Assembly: GCF_048771995.1 (NCBI RefSeq)
Contig: NC_133050.1
Span: 6,212,501-6,276,500 of the forward strand
DNA: 64,000 nucleotides
Direction of reading: 5' to 3'
Origin: Taeniopygia guttata
Taxonomy: Eukaryota > Chordata > Aves > Passeriformes > Estrildidae
Of this stretch, positions 12,601 to 23,009 are shown piece after piece. The position numbers and the translations under genes were made by a program. Within the stretch, counting starts at the first letter, position 1; every line of letters starts with the position of its first letter. The notes beneath the pieces are model-generated. The model was not told where the DNA came from, searched no databases, and saw nothing but the letters and a program-made list of their open reading frames with translations.

Positions 12601-15600
12601 CAAGGCAAGCATTCAAGTCTGAACTGCCTGAAGCTTTCAGAATGTATTATCGCCTAATTTCAGGTTTTATTGTCACCTAAATATTGTTCTTCAGGCTGTG
12701 CTGCACCTGAGAGCCAAAAGCTGGTTAAACCAACATACAGATCTTTTATTTAATATCCTACACTGCAAAAAATCCCTGCAACAAAACACTTGCCAAGGAA
12801 TTACAACAAGACAGGAGGGGGAATTCCTGGGGAACTTACTGGTGATTCTCACAGCACGGTCATTCCTGAAGTCTTCTGTGTCTGGTTCATCCAGATCTTC
12901 CAGGAAATTGTACTCAGGGTCATCATCATCATCAGCTTCATCTACAAAGAAGCACGTTTGGAACTGTCACCACCCTTGATTCACTGGGTTCTGAGTTTAG
13001 CTAAATTTAGAAATAGTCCAGTAGTGTAATTTCAGTTTCTGGTTTATATTCAATTTGCACAATTGTAAGCAACCAGTAGAAACAGGGCCTGGTTAAACCT
13101 GTTTAAACCTGGTTAAACCACACAAGCCCTGTGGAAGAGGTTTCACAGTGAATTTTGTGAGCCACAGAGAATTTGATGAGAGGATCCATGTTTACACCTG
13201 AAAGAATTTCCTATCAAGGCTGACAACATAGAAACCAAGAAAGAAAGAAGGATAAATAAGAGAAACCTATTCCAATATTCCTTTGTTTGTCTTTCCTGAC
13301 CAATGAGTGAAGTGTAAACTTAAAGAGTTTTGTAAGAATGTAGAAAAATTTAAGCCTTCTGAAAATGGAATGTGTTGCTTGGTATTGTCTCTGTCCCAAC
13401 TACGACACAGCCATGGAAAATATTTCTGTATTTCATTTTGTGCTTGGATGTTGGAGATGAAAACACTGGAATGAAAGTTGCCCGAGGTAGAAAACTCAAA
13501 CTCTTCTGCTGCTGCTCTGGGTGGTTGGCTCATCTATTTTAGATGTTGAAAACAACAGCAAGGGCCAGGAATCCCTGCACTCTGCTCCCTCTCATCCCAA
13601 GAAAAAAACATCAAAATCACCAATGGATTTATAGTGTAAACTTAAGAGTTTTGTAAGAATGTAGAAAAAACATGCTAGAGTAAAACCAGGCTCAAAGCTT
13701 TGTCTTGTGACCACCTCAAAGCCAACAAACCCCCAACCCCAGTGCCCCCAGCAGCTCCACATCTGCCAGGTACCTTCATTCTCCACGTCATCGTTCATCA
13801 GCCCCCTGAGCCACCTCTTCCACTCCTCGTCGTCGGCCGTGCTGGGGTCGTACATGTCGGGGGTGATGTCGGGCGCGCGCAGCTCTGCCTCCAGCTGCCC
13901 CAGGGGAACGTCCTTCAGGGGCCTCTTGGAGCGGGTCCTGAAGGCAATCAGGCTGTCCTCCAGGGGCTGCAGGGACCAGCAAGGATTCCTGGGATTATCA
14001 GCCCGGCCAAGCGAGCCTAAACCCGAAATTTTTCTGTTCCTGCTGCAGAGAATCGTTTATTCCGGAGGATGAGAAAGCTGAGCTTTACGAGGCTCCAAAA
14101 ACTGAGATTTCCTCAGATTTACCAGGCTCAAAAAGCTGAGCTTTTCTCAGCTTTACCAGGCCCAGAGAGCTGAGATTTCCTCAGATTTACCAGGCTCAGA
14201 AAACTGAGATTTCCTCAGATTTACCAGGGTCAGAGAGCTGAGCTTTCCTCAGCTTTACCAGGCTCAGAAAACTGGGATTTCCTCAGATTTACCAGGCTCA
14301 AAAAACTGAGCTTTTCTCAGCTTTACCAGGCTCCAAAAGCTGAGCTTTCCTCAGCTTTACCAGGTTCAGAAAACTGAGATTTCCTCAGTTTTACCAGGCC
14401 CCAAAAACTGAGCTTTCCTCAGCTTTACCAGGCTCAAAAAACTGGGATTTCCTCAGATTTACCAGGCTCAAAAAACTGAGCTTTTCTCAGCTTTACCAGG
14501 CTCCAGAAAGTCCCCGAAGAGTCCCAGAAAAAGCCCAGAAAAAAAGCCTGGAAAAAAAGCCCAGAAAAAAAAGCCCAGAAAAAAAAAGCCCAGAAAAAAA
14601 AGCCCAGAACGTCCCAGAACGTCCCAGAAAAAGCCCAGAACGTCCCAGAAAAAGCCCAGAACGTCCCAGAAAAAGCCCAGAACGTCCCAGAAAAAGCCCA
14701 GAACGTCCCAGAAAAAGCCCAGACCATGTAAAATTCTCTGTAAAACTATAACAAACTCAGGCAGCTCTATACCTGGTAGGAGTCCATGCAGACAGGGCTG
14801 CAGGCCAGCTCTTCATCCACGGCGTGCAGCTTCTCCATGAAGGTGCTGTCCTTGCTTTGCTTGGGTTTGGGAGGTGGTGGGGGTCCCATGGGCACCACTT
14901 CAGCACTGATGTGTCTAACAACAGGTGATGTGGCCATCTCCACCTAATCAAAAAGGCCTTGGCGTTAAAAGATTTGTTCAGAACAGATTTTTCCAAGGAC
15001 AGAATAAATCTATTTTTCTGCCTGACCAGAAATGGGAGAAATGCTTTGCGGAAGGATGTGAATTTTTCCTATTACACTCACTTTGTTTTTCAGAAAGTAC
15101 AAAGAAATAAATATCAAGATTTTCTGGAAATTAGACATTTATTTGGAAGATCTGAGTATCAGTCTCAACATTACCACAGCTGATAAACCCGAACACTGTG
15201 GCAATTTTCCCCCTGCCTTTCCACCCCACCCCCCCAATTCATTGTGGCAGAATCCTCCCAAAAACAAACTCCTGGTGAGCAGAATGTGGAAATGGCAATA
15301 TAATATTGCTGGTTTTGGTCCCAGTGTCAGCTCTGATTCTTGTTTGCTGCTCCTTGGCCTGTATCACACTGCACCCACCACTCCCTCTGCCTGTGCACAG
15401 TCACAAAAACACCTTTATGTTTTTACCAAAACTCACTTTCTGCTCCTAAGCCAAGCACAGGAAGCCATTCTCCTGCACTCCTCAGAAATTACCAGAAAAA
15501 TAATCATTATCTAAGGCATTAACAACAGTTTCTATGCCCAGAGATTTATTTTAGACTCAGCCCTTCCTGCAAGGAAATGTGGTACCACCTGGCAGCTGGA

Positions 15601-18600
15601 ATGACCCCACAGCTTTAGGAATTGATTTTTTTTGGGGGGGGGGGCGGGTTGGATGAATAAATTAGGATAAATGAGTGTTTCCTCCAGCTTTACCTCACAG
15701 GCTGTCCCTCCCTCCTCGTCAGAGGAGCGCCTTGTCCTGCACCTCTTGGCTCCACGAGGAGAAGAAGCTGTGCTCTCCACATCACTCTCCAGCAAGCTCT
15801 GCAGGGCAAGAGGTGCACAACACTCAAAAACCATCGTGCCACAAGCCATAACTTCCCTCTGGCTGCCCTGGGACCCTGGCAGGGGTCAGGAACCCCCCTG
15901 GACAGAGCCCCAGAGACACTGTCTGTGATCTTTGTCCATGGAAAAGAGTTTTCAATCTTACAGGATGAATTAACAGCTCTGAGTGTTTGATATAAGTAAT
16001 AATTAAGTGTGGCACGAAGTAAAATTTTAGGATTCCAGATAAGGGGTCCAAAGGGGACAAGATGGAGGAAACTGGGTGTGCCTTGTCCTTTTTCTCCTTC
16101 TTCATGCCCTCCATGTTTCACTGTGGTGTTGGCATTTTTCTGTTGGCTCAGGCTGGGGACACACTGTCCAACGTAGGTGACAGATATTGGCACGTTATTG
16201 TAAATCCAGCACAGGAAGTTTCTGGTATTTAATGTTTGTACCATCCCACTGAGGGCAGAGCCCCACACGCTGCCCTGCAGGACAGAGCTGCGGCAGGGCA
16301 GCAGAACATGTTAGAGATAAACAGAATAAACAACCTTAAAAACAGCACAGATGAATTATGTTCTTCTTCTTTGGCAGCGGAGCAGAAAGACAGAGACTTT
16401 CTACAATTTGGGAATCATCAATACCACAGATTCCGACAAATAACTGCTCTAAATAACATTTCAAAGACTCTCTTCCAGCCAAATGAATAGTAAAGCATTG
16501 AAGAATGATTGCTGGAAGGTTCAGGATGGCTTACAAGTATCCATGTGTTAAAACAAAGAGTGTTTTCCTGCCTCTGTGCTGAACACACAAGCTGCATTTA
16601 CCTCTTCTGCAGTCTCATCCTCCTCTTCATCATCAGGCTGGTATTCTTCATCAGAGGAATCATCTTCCTCCAGGGGAATGTCCACAAACTGAGGGGGCTG
16701 CACACAAGAGAAAGAGGGTGACCACCCTTAACAGCAGGAAGAGGAGGAGCTGGACAGTCAGAGCAAATATTTCAAATTGAGGAAACACCCTGAAGCTCAG
16801 AAAGGAAATCCTGAAGAAAGCAAAGAAATAAATTAATAGAAGACTGGCAAAGGAAAGCAAGTGGTGCAAAAACAGGCACAAATAATTTAATATTTATCTG
16901 AGGGAAACTGCATGAGCAGACACCAGCTCAGAGATGGTTTTAGCATACGAGTCTGCTCCAGCCCTCCAAAAGATCTCTGCCTCAGCAGGAAGCCTCCAGT
17001 ATGATCTCCCCTTTCCCTGCAATAATTCACTTACCTTCACCTCGTTTGCCTTCTTAATTGGAGAAATATTCCACGTTGGAATCACCTAGGGACAGCAAAA
17101 AACCACTTGGGCTGTGTCACACAGGCAGGGTCAGTGTCATCAATCTGAGGAGCACCTGAGCTTGTGACCTTGATCTCCACAGTGGCCAAGCAACAACAGA
17201 GCTCAAACAAAACCTTCAAATCTCCCTTGGGATCTCCAGGAAGGGAATCCAGGACAATGGACACTGGGAGTTCACTGTCCTTGTCAAGCCTGACCTGCTC
17301 AGCTCGAATTAATCCTTCCTTAACACTGCCTTGACTGATTCTTTGCACTTCGAGACTCGAATTACATTTATGCTTCTCTTAGAGGGTCACACAAAAAAAA
17401 AAAAACCAAAAAAACCCCACAAAAACCACAGAACAACAGGACAGGCTGAGCTGGAAGGGACAAGGATGATGAGCCCAAAAACAAAAAACATTCACAGAAC
17501 AACAGGACAGGCTGAGCTGGAAGGGACAAGGATGATGAGTCCAACTCCTGGCCCTGCACAAACACCCAAAAATTCCATCCTGAGCACCCCTGGGAGCATT
17601 GTCCAAACCCTCCTGGGGCTGGGACCATTCCCAGCTCCTCTGGGGGAAGAAGATTTTCCTCTATCCAGCCATCCCTGTCAGCAAGAGCAGAATGATTTAC
17701 TCACCCCTCCTTTCTCCACCACTTCCTTCAGTTTGGAACGAGTCATTTTGGGCTCCTGAGAGTTTAAAACAAGATAAAAGCAACAAATTCAGGCCTTTCC
17801 TTAATTACAGACTTTTCCCCAGCAACTCTTTACTATCAGTAAAGTTACTGTGAGTAAAGTATAGCTTACTAGGAAGCTTTTCTCTTTTTTAAAATTCATT
17901 GCCGTTAAATTCACTACCTTGAAATTAATTACCTTTCAGACACCTAAAAAAAAACTCCACCTGTTTCTGTTTCATAATTTACACTCAGACACTACTCACT
18001 TCATCCAGGTGGCAAATCTGATCATGAAATCCAACTATTATAACAGGTAAATTACTTTTTTGTTCTACATCCCATTATGGCCCAGGAAGGCTCTGTGCAT
18101 TTGGAATAACTGATAAAACAAACTGAGCAAGTTTAACTTACAAACAAAGGAATATCTTCTGTCTCACTGATGGCTGCTTTCACCATGGCCACCACGTGCT
18201 CATTTGTGATCACTTCCTAAAGGAACACACAAAACCAGGATGTTTATCAAAGAGAAACAGATAATACAAGTGTTGGAATAAACCACCTGGAAATACAATG
18301 GGGAAATACTCATTGTATTTCCCCCAGGTTTTGTAATTACACTGTAGCAAAAATAACTGTTCAGGGATCAGACAGTCAAATTTAAATGAATTATTTTAAA
18401 TAAATTAATTTTTATTATTTTAAATAAATTAATTAATTTAAAATTTAAATCACGGCAGTAATTTGCACTATGTTCTTTGGGAATGCTCCCCAGAAAAAAT
18501 TCCCAGCAGAGAGAAAAAAGGGGGAAAAGGGGGAAAAAAAGGGGGGAAAAAAAGGGGGGAAAAAAAGGGGGAAAAAAAGGGGGAAAAAAAGGGGGGAAAA

Positions 18601-21600
18601 AAAGGGGGGAAAAAAAGGGGGGAAAAAGGGGGGGAAAAAGGGGGGGAAAAAAAGGGGGAAAAAAAGGGGGAAAAAAGGGGGAAAAAAAGGGGGGAAAAAA
18701 AGGGGGGAAAAAAAGGGGGGAAAAAGGGGGGGAAAAAAAGGGGGGAAAAAAAGGGGGAAAAAAAGGGGGAAAAAAAGGGGGAAAAAGGGGGAAAAAGGGG
18801 GAGGGGGAAAAAGGGGGAAAAAGGGGGAAAAAGGGGGAAAAAAGGGGGGAAAAAAGGGGGGAAAGGGGGAAAAAAAGAAAAAAAGGGGGGGAAAAAAAGG
18901 GGGGAAAAAAAGGGGGGAAAAAAAGGGGGAAAAAGGGGGGGAAAAAGGGGGGGAAAAAAAGGGGGGAAAAAAAGGGGGGAAAAAAAGGGGGAAAAAAAGG
19001 GGGGAAAAAAAGGGGGGGAAAAAAAGGGGGGAAAAAAAGGGGGGAAAAAAAGGGGGAAAAATTGGAAGAAGAGCCTGCCCCTGCTCTAAAACCTCCATCT
19101 TGCTCTATGTATATTACTATATTCTAAAACCCCAAACCCTAAATTTTCCACCCTGTGATATCACACCCTTCCAATCAACTCCACACCCACAATCTCAGTT
19201 CCATCATTCAATTTTGGAATTTTTCTCCACAGCCTCAGGTCAAACGCAGTGCTCTCCTGGGAGCCAGAGTCTGTCAGCACAGAAAATGTGAATTTCTCAG
19301 CAGCCACAACTCCAACAGAGCGAGAATGAGGAATCCAAGAGCCACCACACTCACGTGCAGGATGTTCCTGACGTTGACCACGGTCAGGTTGTGCTGCTTG
19401 GCTCCATCTTCCAGAGTTCGGTCCAGGGACTCGTCCAGCTTGATGTCACAGGACAAGGAGCCCTCTTCTTCCAAGCTTTTCCCTTCTCTTTTCCGTTTGC
19501 TTGCTTTCCTCCTCCTCTTCCTCCTCTCGCCGTCCTCCCCGTCCTGCTCCTCTGAAAATCAGCAGAAATGGAATGGAAAACCTCGGCCCCTTCGTGAGAG
19601 GAGGAGTTTGAAAAGAAGCACAAACCAGAATTCTGCAAAAAACTTGCAAGATTCCCCTTGCAAAGATTCCCCTTGCAAAAACCCCCCTTGCAAAGATTCC
19701 CCTTGCAAGATTCTTGCAAAGACTCTTCTTGCAAGATTCCCCTCGCAAAGATTCCCCATGCAAGACTCCTCTTGCAAAGATTCTCCTTGCAAAGACTTCC
19801 CTTGCAAGATTCTTGCAAAGATTCCCCTTGCAAGACTTCTCTTGCAAAGATTCTCCTTGCAACACTCTTCTTGCAAAGATTCCCCTTGCAAGACTCTTCT
19901 TCCAAAGATTCCCCTTGCAAAAATTCGCATTGCAAAGACTCCCCTTGCAAAGACTCCTGCAAAGATTCCCCTTGCAAGACTCTTCTTGCAAAGATTTCCC
20001 TTGCAAGACTTTTCTTCCAAGATTCTTGCAAATATTCTTCTTGCAAAAACAGCAGAACTTCCACCAGCTGCTGCAAGACCACCCAAACAGAAACAGCCCT
20101 GAGAACCAGAAAATCTTTTCAAGGATGGATTCAAGTTCTGCAGGACCTGAGTTACTCGAGCACATGGAGGTCATGCAGTTGCCACCTCCTCCAGAATGAT
20201 TTATAAAATGGCCTCAGCAGCCTTTTTACACCTTTAATAGTGCTGTAAAACTCCAGGTACCACGCAGCAAGAACCTGGTACAGTTTCCAGGACTTAAAAA
20301 GGGTTTTCCTGCTTTGCTGTCTCATTTTCTCTGAAGCAGAGCAGTGATTTTTAGTAACCAAAAATTGCAGAGATCAACTCCAGCGAGTTCCACTGGGACA
20401 CTGAATTATGGAGCACAAGATGAAATTTTTAAAAACCCTGCATCTACACAGCCCCCACAATCTTCAGAATTCCACAGTTTGTTGTATCAGCCAGATTTAT
20501 CCAAAACAACCCCAAATCCAAATTTTCCTCATCACTCTGCTGGGATCACTCACCAGCTCTGGTGTTCTTCGGTGGCTTCACCACGGTGGGAACTCTGGCA
20601 GCAGAAATCTGCAGGGAGCTTCTCCCTGGAGACTCTGGCACTGCACCAGGGTTTTCACTTGGATATGGATCCCGCTGAGAATTCACTTCCACCTCTGTGT
20701 ACAGCTTAGGGATCTTCCCTGGAAACAGAACACCCAGCTGTAGGCAGGTATGCCACAAAGATAACACATTTGTTATGTGTGTGCTACCCCTAACAAATTA
20801 ATTTTCCATTTGTTTCCCACTGAATTTCCCATTCAAACACACCAAACCAACAGCCATAAGTGTGATCATCCTGCTGGAAACAGCCCCAGGCACAGAGATC
20901 CCATTGCAGCTGTTTCAGCATTGCTCCCTCACTATCAGCTGGGCACAGCCACGCTCAAACCTGCCCCTGTCACATCAGCCAACTGCCAGAACTTGGGGAT
21001 TCCTCCAAAACGTGGTTGTAGTCCCTGTTGTACAAATGCTCCTGCCACAGGAGGGGCAGGCACAGCCAGGGGGTTATTCCCAGCTGGAACAGCACACTTG
21101 GGATGCATTTCCATGGCCACTGTGGGCTAATGAACCCACATGGCTGCAGGGGTGGCTACAAACCCTTCAAACCCTTCCCCTCCTGCTCTGGGCAGGCCCA
21201 CAGCCTGGAAAACAACTGGGAACTGTCCTGTTCCACCTCCTTCCTTGACACAAACTCAGCTTGCAGACAAATCAGCGAGCTCATCACAGCAGCACGAGAA
21301 CCAGAGATGATTCCCACTGAGAATCACAGAAACCATCAAATCTGAAGGGCCACAGTGGGTCACCTGTGCCGCCCTGTGCAGGCAGGGCCACCCCAGGGCA
21401 CGGGGCACAGGATGGTGGCCAGGCGGCTCTGGAGGCTCCACAGCCTCGCTGGGCTCTGCTCAGGGCTGGCACTGCCCAGGGCAGCAGTTCTGCCTCCTGG
21501 GCAGGGGCAGCTCCTGGGCTCAGCCCTGCCCGGGGCTCTGGGGCCATGGTGGGGCTGGAGCAGAGCCTGGGGGACACAGGGACAGACTGGGACAGACTGG

Positions 21601-23009
21601 GATGGACAGGGATGGACAGGGACAGCCAGGGACAGACTGGGATGGACAGGGACACACAGGGATGGACAGAGACACACAGGGACAGCCAGGAATGGACTGA
21701 GATACCCAGAGAGAGACAGGGACAGCCAGGGACACTCAGGGACATCCACGGAAACCCAGAGACAGCCAGGGACACTCAGGGACAGCCACGGAAATCAAGA
21801 GACCCCCAGAGACACCTAAGGACACCCAGGGACACTCAGGGACATCCACAGAAACCCAGAGACAGCCATAGAATCCCAGGGACACACAGGAACACCCAGA
21901 GACACCTGAGGACACCCAGAGACACCCAGAGACACTCAGGGACATCCAAAGACACTCAGGGGACATCCACAGAAACCCAGGGACACTCAGAGACACCCAG
22001 AGAACCCCTGAGGACACTCAGAGACAGCCATAGAAACCCAGAGACACCCAGGGAAAGACATGGACACTCGCGGACACCCACGGAAATCCACAGACATCCA
22101 GGGACACCCAGAGACAACTGAGGACATCCATGGAAACCCAGGGACAGACAGAGACACCCAGAAACACCTGAGGACATCCAGGGAAACCCAGAGACAGCCA
22201 GGGACATCCAAGGAAATCCAGAGACACCCAGGGACATCTGAGGGCACGCAGGGACACTCATGGACAGACAGGGACATCCAGGGACACACAGAGACACCTG
22301 AGGACACTCAGGGACAGACATGGATACCCATACGCATCCAGGGACACGCAGGGACATCCAGGGACACCCAGGGACACCCAGAGACATCCAGGGCTGAGGC
22401 CCCTCTCAGCTGGGGCTCCTCTCCAGGCTGAGCAGCCCCAGCTCCCTCAGCCTTTCCTTGCGACAGAGATGTTCCAATCCCCTCATCTCCCTTCCTCAGC
22501 CCGGGAGCCTTTCCCATTTAATCACAGACCGGTTCGTGTGGGGAGCGAACATAAATCCATAAATCCATAAATCCCACCCCAACCACGGCAGGGACACCTT
22601 CCACCACCCCAGCCTGCTCCACGTCCCGTCCAACCCCGCCTCGGCCACTTCCAAGGATGAGAAAACACGGGGGAAAACCTCATTTTAATGTATAACACTT
22701 TGTAGGGGAAAAAAAAAAAATCGGGAACAAAATAAACACAAAATCCCAAGGCGCAAAGCCGCCCCTCCTCCCGGTACCTTCCGCCGCCGGGCTGCCGGGG
22801 CCCGCGGGGAGCTCCTGCCCGGTGCTCAGCGCCGCCCTCACGGCGCCCTTCCTCCCGCTCTTCGGCGAGGCCTCCGTTCCCGCGGGGCCCTTCCCGTCGG
22901 GAACACCGGAGCCTCCGGGCAGCTCCGCGTCCTCCCCGCGCTCCCTCGGGCTGGGCGGCCCCGCCGCTCTGCGCTTCTTGCAGGGCAGCATCTTCAGCGC
23001 CAGAGCCAT
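468..23009 (-). CDS. GON4L: GON4L, gon-4-like transcriptional co-regulator (5' 22 coding exons; 3' part outside window)
   Basis: Nuclear co-regulator; the mammalian protein binds YY1, SIN3A and HDAC1 and is needed for B-cell development (family knowledge). Twenty-two coding exons give 1,515 codons with matching phase at every junction. Order from the start: basic N-terminus, acidic segments, the conserved block with [24 protein letters not shown] and [12 protein letters not shown], a coiled helix, the [11 protein letters not shown] and FMYPELLP region, the long proline/valine-rich exon 20, and acidic exons 21-22 ending [10 protein letters not shown]. The PAH-like and SANT-like C-terminus of the human protein would lie left of base 1. 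It is divergent to SYT11, as in human. Nearly every long intron carries its own minisatellite. The N-terminus is shorter than my recollection of human, so an extra exon between exons 1 and 2 cannot be excluded. Confidence 0.97.
1505..1917. repeat. Minisatellite carrying splice-donor copies (GON4L intron 21)
   Basis: About ten units of roughly 40 bp directly abut the exon 21 donor. On the minus strand each contains a form of GATGCCAGCAG|GTGAATT, separated by T-rich filler. At least eight copies keep GT in a CAG|GTGA-like context. Confidence 0.85.
1918..2167 (-). CDS. GON4L: GON4L coding exon 21
   Basis: 83 codons plus 1 nt, [19 protein letters not shown], an acidic run, ending GMPA. The donor CAG|GTGAATT is the first of a tandem series of near-identical donor-like copies (see repeat at 1,505-1,917). 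Confidence 0.95.
2715..3318. repeat. 30-bp-class minisatellite (GON4L intron 20)
   Basis: Repeated GGATTCCCAGTGGGATTCCC and CAAAAATTCCC modules over 600 bp, ending about 60 bp from the exon 20 donor. Long open frames across it are artefacts of periodicity. Confidence 0.85.
3381..5039 (-). CDS. GON4L: GON4L coding exon 20 (large exon)
   Basis: 553 codons. Begins [10 protein letters not shown], then conserved [15 protein letters not shown] and valine/proline-rich blocks such as [19 protein letters not shown]. It ends in a Glu/Asp-rich tail and SVLSVPELQ. The middle is low-complexity and diverged from human. A 30-bp minisatellite begins about 60 bp past the donor. Confidence 0.95.
5555..5671 (-). 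CDS. GON4L: GON4L coding exon 19
   Basis: 39 codons, [19 protein letters not shown] to [10 protein letters not shown]. Confidence 0.95.
6144..6294 (-). CDS. GON4L: GON4L coding exon 18
   Basis: 50 codons after the split Asn, [15 protein letters not shown] to RAPDNIIM. Donor GTAAGA. Confidence 0.95.
6408..6552 (-). CDS. GON4L: GON4L coding exon 17
   Basis: Contains [20 protein letters not shown] and [10 protein letters not shown], the most conserved part of the central region. Donor GTAGGT. Confidence 0.95.
7086..7257 (-). CDS. GON4L: GON4L coding exon 16
   Basis: 57 codons plus 1 nt, containing [19 protein letters not shown]. Donor GTAAGT. Confidence 0.95.
7430..7575 (+). mobile_element. 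CR1 LINE 3' fragment
   Basis: Contains AAGGCCAGGCTGGATGGGGC and, later, TTTAAGGTCCTTCCCCACCC and AACCATTCTGGCATTCCATG, the typical avian CR1 3' end. Truncated copy in a GON4L intron. Confidence 0.8.
7832..7918 (-). CDS. GON4L: GON4L coding exon 15
   Basis: 29 codons, [12 protein letters not shown] to STTQMFL. Confidence 0.95.
8252..8450 (-). CDS. GON4L: GON4L coding exon 14
   Basis: [11 protein letters not shown] followed by a charged heptad-like helix and [12 protein letters not shown]. 199 nt, ends in phase 0. Confidence 0.95.
9122..9520 (-). mobile_element. Solo-LTR-like retroviral fragment
   Basis: On the minus strand it ends with AATAAATCTCTGTTTTATTC, CAGCTTTCCCAAGGCA, an R/U5-like end seen again at 58,258. 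U3 extends to about 9,520 with no clear boundary. No internal retroviral genes. A fossil in intron 13-14 of GON4L. Confidence 0.5.
9902..10015 (-). mobile_element. CR1 LINE 3' fragment
   Basis: Antisense CR1 end: AATCATGGAATGGTTTGGGT followed by the region matching the CR1 3' UTR. Confidence 0.8.
10605..10708 (-). CDS. GON4L: GON4L coding exon 13
   Basis: 34 codons plus 2 nt, FQDEMGFSN to [10 protein letters not shown]. Acceptor CTGCCAG, donor GTAGGA. Confidence 0.95.
10813..12072. repeat. 26-bp minisatellite, about 45-50 units (GON4L intron 12)
   Basis: Unit AGGAAATCCCTGCAGATCTT + CACTCC with variants (ACCCTCAATCC, TTCCCTTC) that form higher-order blocks. It fills most of the intron between exons 12 and 13. 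Confidence 0.9.
12196..12236 (-). CDS. GON4L: GON4L coding exon 12
   Basis: Very short exon (41 nt) encoding [13 protein letters not shown] after the split codon. Donor GTAAGTG. A 1.25-kb 26-bp-unit array fills the next intron. Confidence 0.95.
12840..12941 (-). CDS. GON4L: GON4L coding exon 11
   Basis: Acidic exon (run of five Asp, then [17 protein letters not shown]) ending DRAVRIT. 102 nt, phase 1 both ends. Confidence 0.95.
13774..13966 (-). CDS. GON4L: GON4L coding exon 10
   Basis: 64 codons plus 1 nt, including [17 protein letters not shown] and [10 protein letters not shown]. Acceptor CCCTGCAG, donor GTACCT. Confidence 0.95.
14075..14505. repeat. ~30-bp minisatellite (GON4L intron 9, near exon 10)
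   Basis: Alternating units of CTGAGCTTTCCTCAGCTTTA CCAGGCTC and the ...GATTTCCTCAGATTTACCAG form, about 14 copies. Confidence 0.85.
14508..14725. repeat. 21-bp minisatellite (GON4L intron 9, near exon 9)
   Basis: CCCAGAACGTCCCAGAAAAAG repeated in the right half, with shorter CCCAGAAAAAAAG units in the left half. Directly adjoins the previous array. Confidence 0.85.
14773..14943 (-). CDS. GON4L: GON4L coding exon 9
   Basis: 57 codons, [18 protein letters not shown], then a proline run and [19 protein letters not shown] 21-bp minisatellite starts about 50 bp past the donor. Confidence 0.95.
15694..15798 (-). CDS. GON4L: GON4L coding exon 8
   Basis: 35 codons, [19 protein letters not shown] onward. 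A retroviral LTR begins about 50 bp upstream of the acceptor. Confidence 0.95.
15850..16438 (+). mobile_element. Solo LTR, same family as the one at 53,390
   Basis: Shares most of its length with 53,390-54,099 and ends GATTCCGACA, with AATAAA about 110 bp before the end. The left end has diverged, and no target-site duplication is evident. Antisense to GON4L. Broken fossil; the two copies look moderately old. Confidence 0.7.
16602..16697 (-). CDS. GON4L: GON4L coding exon 7
   Basis: 32 codons, starting [19 protein letters not shown] and ending in an acidic run. Acceptor GTGTGCAG, donor GTAAAT. Confidence 0.95.
17035..17085 (-). CDS. GON4L: GON4L coding exon 6
   Basis: 17 codons, [17 protein letters not shown]. 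Canonical splice sites, phase 0 both ends. Confidence 0.95.
17420..17650 (-). mobile_element. CR1-derived fragment with a short internal duplication
   Basis: AGGCTGAGCTGGAAGGGACA, then GATGATGAGTCCAACTCCTG and GGCCCTGCACA; a 66-bp part is duplicated in tandem. Typical avian CR1 3' sequence, in a GON4L intron. Confidence 0.6.
17705..17755 (-). CDS. GON4L: GON4L coding exon 5
   Basis: 17 codons, [17 protein letters not shown], flanked by a CTCTCAG acceptor and a GTGAGTA donor. A short microexon-like exon. Confidence 0.95.
18142..18216 (-). CDS. GON4L: GON4L coding exon 4
   Basis: 25 codons, [20 protein letters not shown] onward. Near-identical to human as remembered. Acceptor TTTAG, donor GTAAGT. 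Confidence 0.95.
18518..19060. repeat. G-run/A-run array (GGGGGAAAAAAA-like), GON4L intron 3
   Basis: About 540 bp of alternating G4-7 and A4-7 runs. The G-rich strand is the GON4L template, so the transcript is C/U-rich. Poly-Lys/Gly and Phe/Pro frames across it are artefacts. Confidence 0.9.
19060..19312 (+). mobile_element. Dispersed repeat, probably LTR-derived (copy 1)
   Basis: Matches 42,335-42,970: CTAAAACCTCCATCTTG, ATTACTATATTCTAAAACC, GATATCACACCCTTC, ending ...CTCCAACAG. Adjoins the G/A array. Class uncertain; fossil. Confidence 0.5.
19355..19551 (-). CDS. GON4L: GON4L coding exon 3
   Basis: A Lys/Arg/Glu-rich nuclear-localisation-like stretch is followed by the highly conserved [15 protein letters not shown] and NVRNILH. 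It is 197 nt and ends in phase 0 at a GTGAGTG donor. Confidence 0.95.
19640..20050. repeat. Minisatellite of 15-bp CTTGCAAAGATTCCC units (GON4L intron 2)
   Basis: About 25 variant units (CTTGCAAGACTCTTC, CTTGCAAAGATTCTC), about 90 bp from exon 3. Confidence 0.85.
20554..20718 (-). CDS. GON4L: GON4L coding exon 2
   Basis: Begins [10 protein letters not shown] after a TTTCCAG acceptor and ends at a GTGAGTG donor. It is 165 nt, with phase 1 on both sides, joining exons 1 and 3 exactly. It is poorly conserved, so its assignment rests on phase and splice sites. Confidence 0.85.
21570..22395 (-). repeat. 10-bp VNTR joined to CR1 (locus A)
   Basis: GGGACACCCA / GAGACACCCA / GGGACAGCCA units, about 80 copies, ending at GGCTGAGGCCCCTCTCAGC, the CR1 part. 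In GON4L intron 1. Confidence 0.85.
22395..22500 (-). mobile_element. CR1 3' module attached to VNTR (locus A)
   Basis: On the minus strand: GGCTGAGGGAGCTGGGGCTG, CTCAGCCTGGAGAGGAGCCC, CAGCTGAGAGGGGCCTCAGC, then the VNTR. Truncated copy. Confidence 0.8.
22560..22660 (-). mobile_element. CR1 LINE fragment
   Basis: Antisense CR1 motifs (GGCAGGGACACCTTCCACCA, CCGCCTCGGCCACTTCCAAG) in GON4L intron 1. Confidence 0.7.
22778..23009 (-). CDS. GON4L: GON4L coding exon 1
   Basis: Start codon at 23,009 in a strong Kozak context (GCCATGG). The protein begins [14 protein letters not shown]. Human starts at the equivalent of the inner Met (MLPCKKRR), so two starts are possible. Donor AAG|GTACCG; 232 nt, ends in phase 1. 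Confidence 0.9.

Noticed and set aside
15690-16268. Minus-strand frame of 192 codons upstream of GON4L exon 8
   Set aside because: Runs through the solo LTR; only 15,694-15,798 fits GON4L, in a different frame.
18470-19291. Lys/Gly-rich frames of 208-273 codons and a Phe/Pro frame opposite
   Set aside because: Product of the G-run/A-run array; all three plus frames stay open at once, which is typical of simple repeats.
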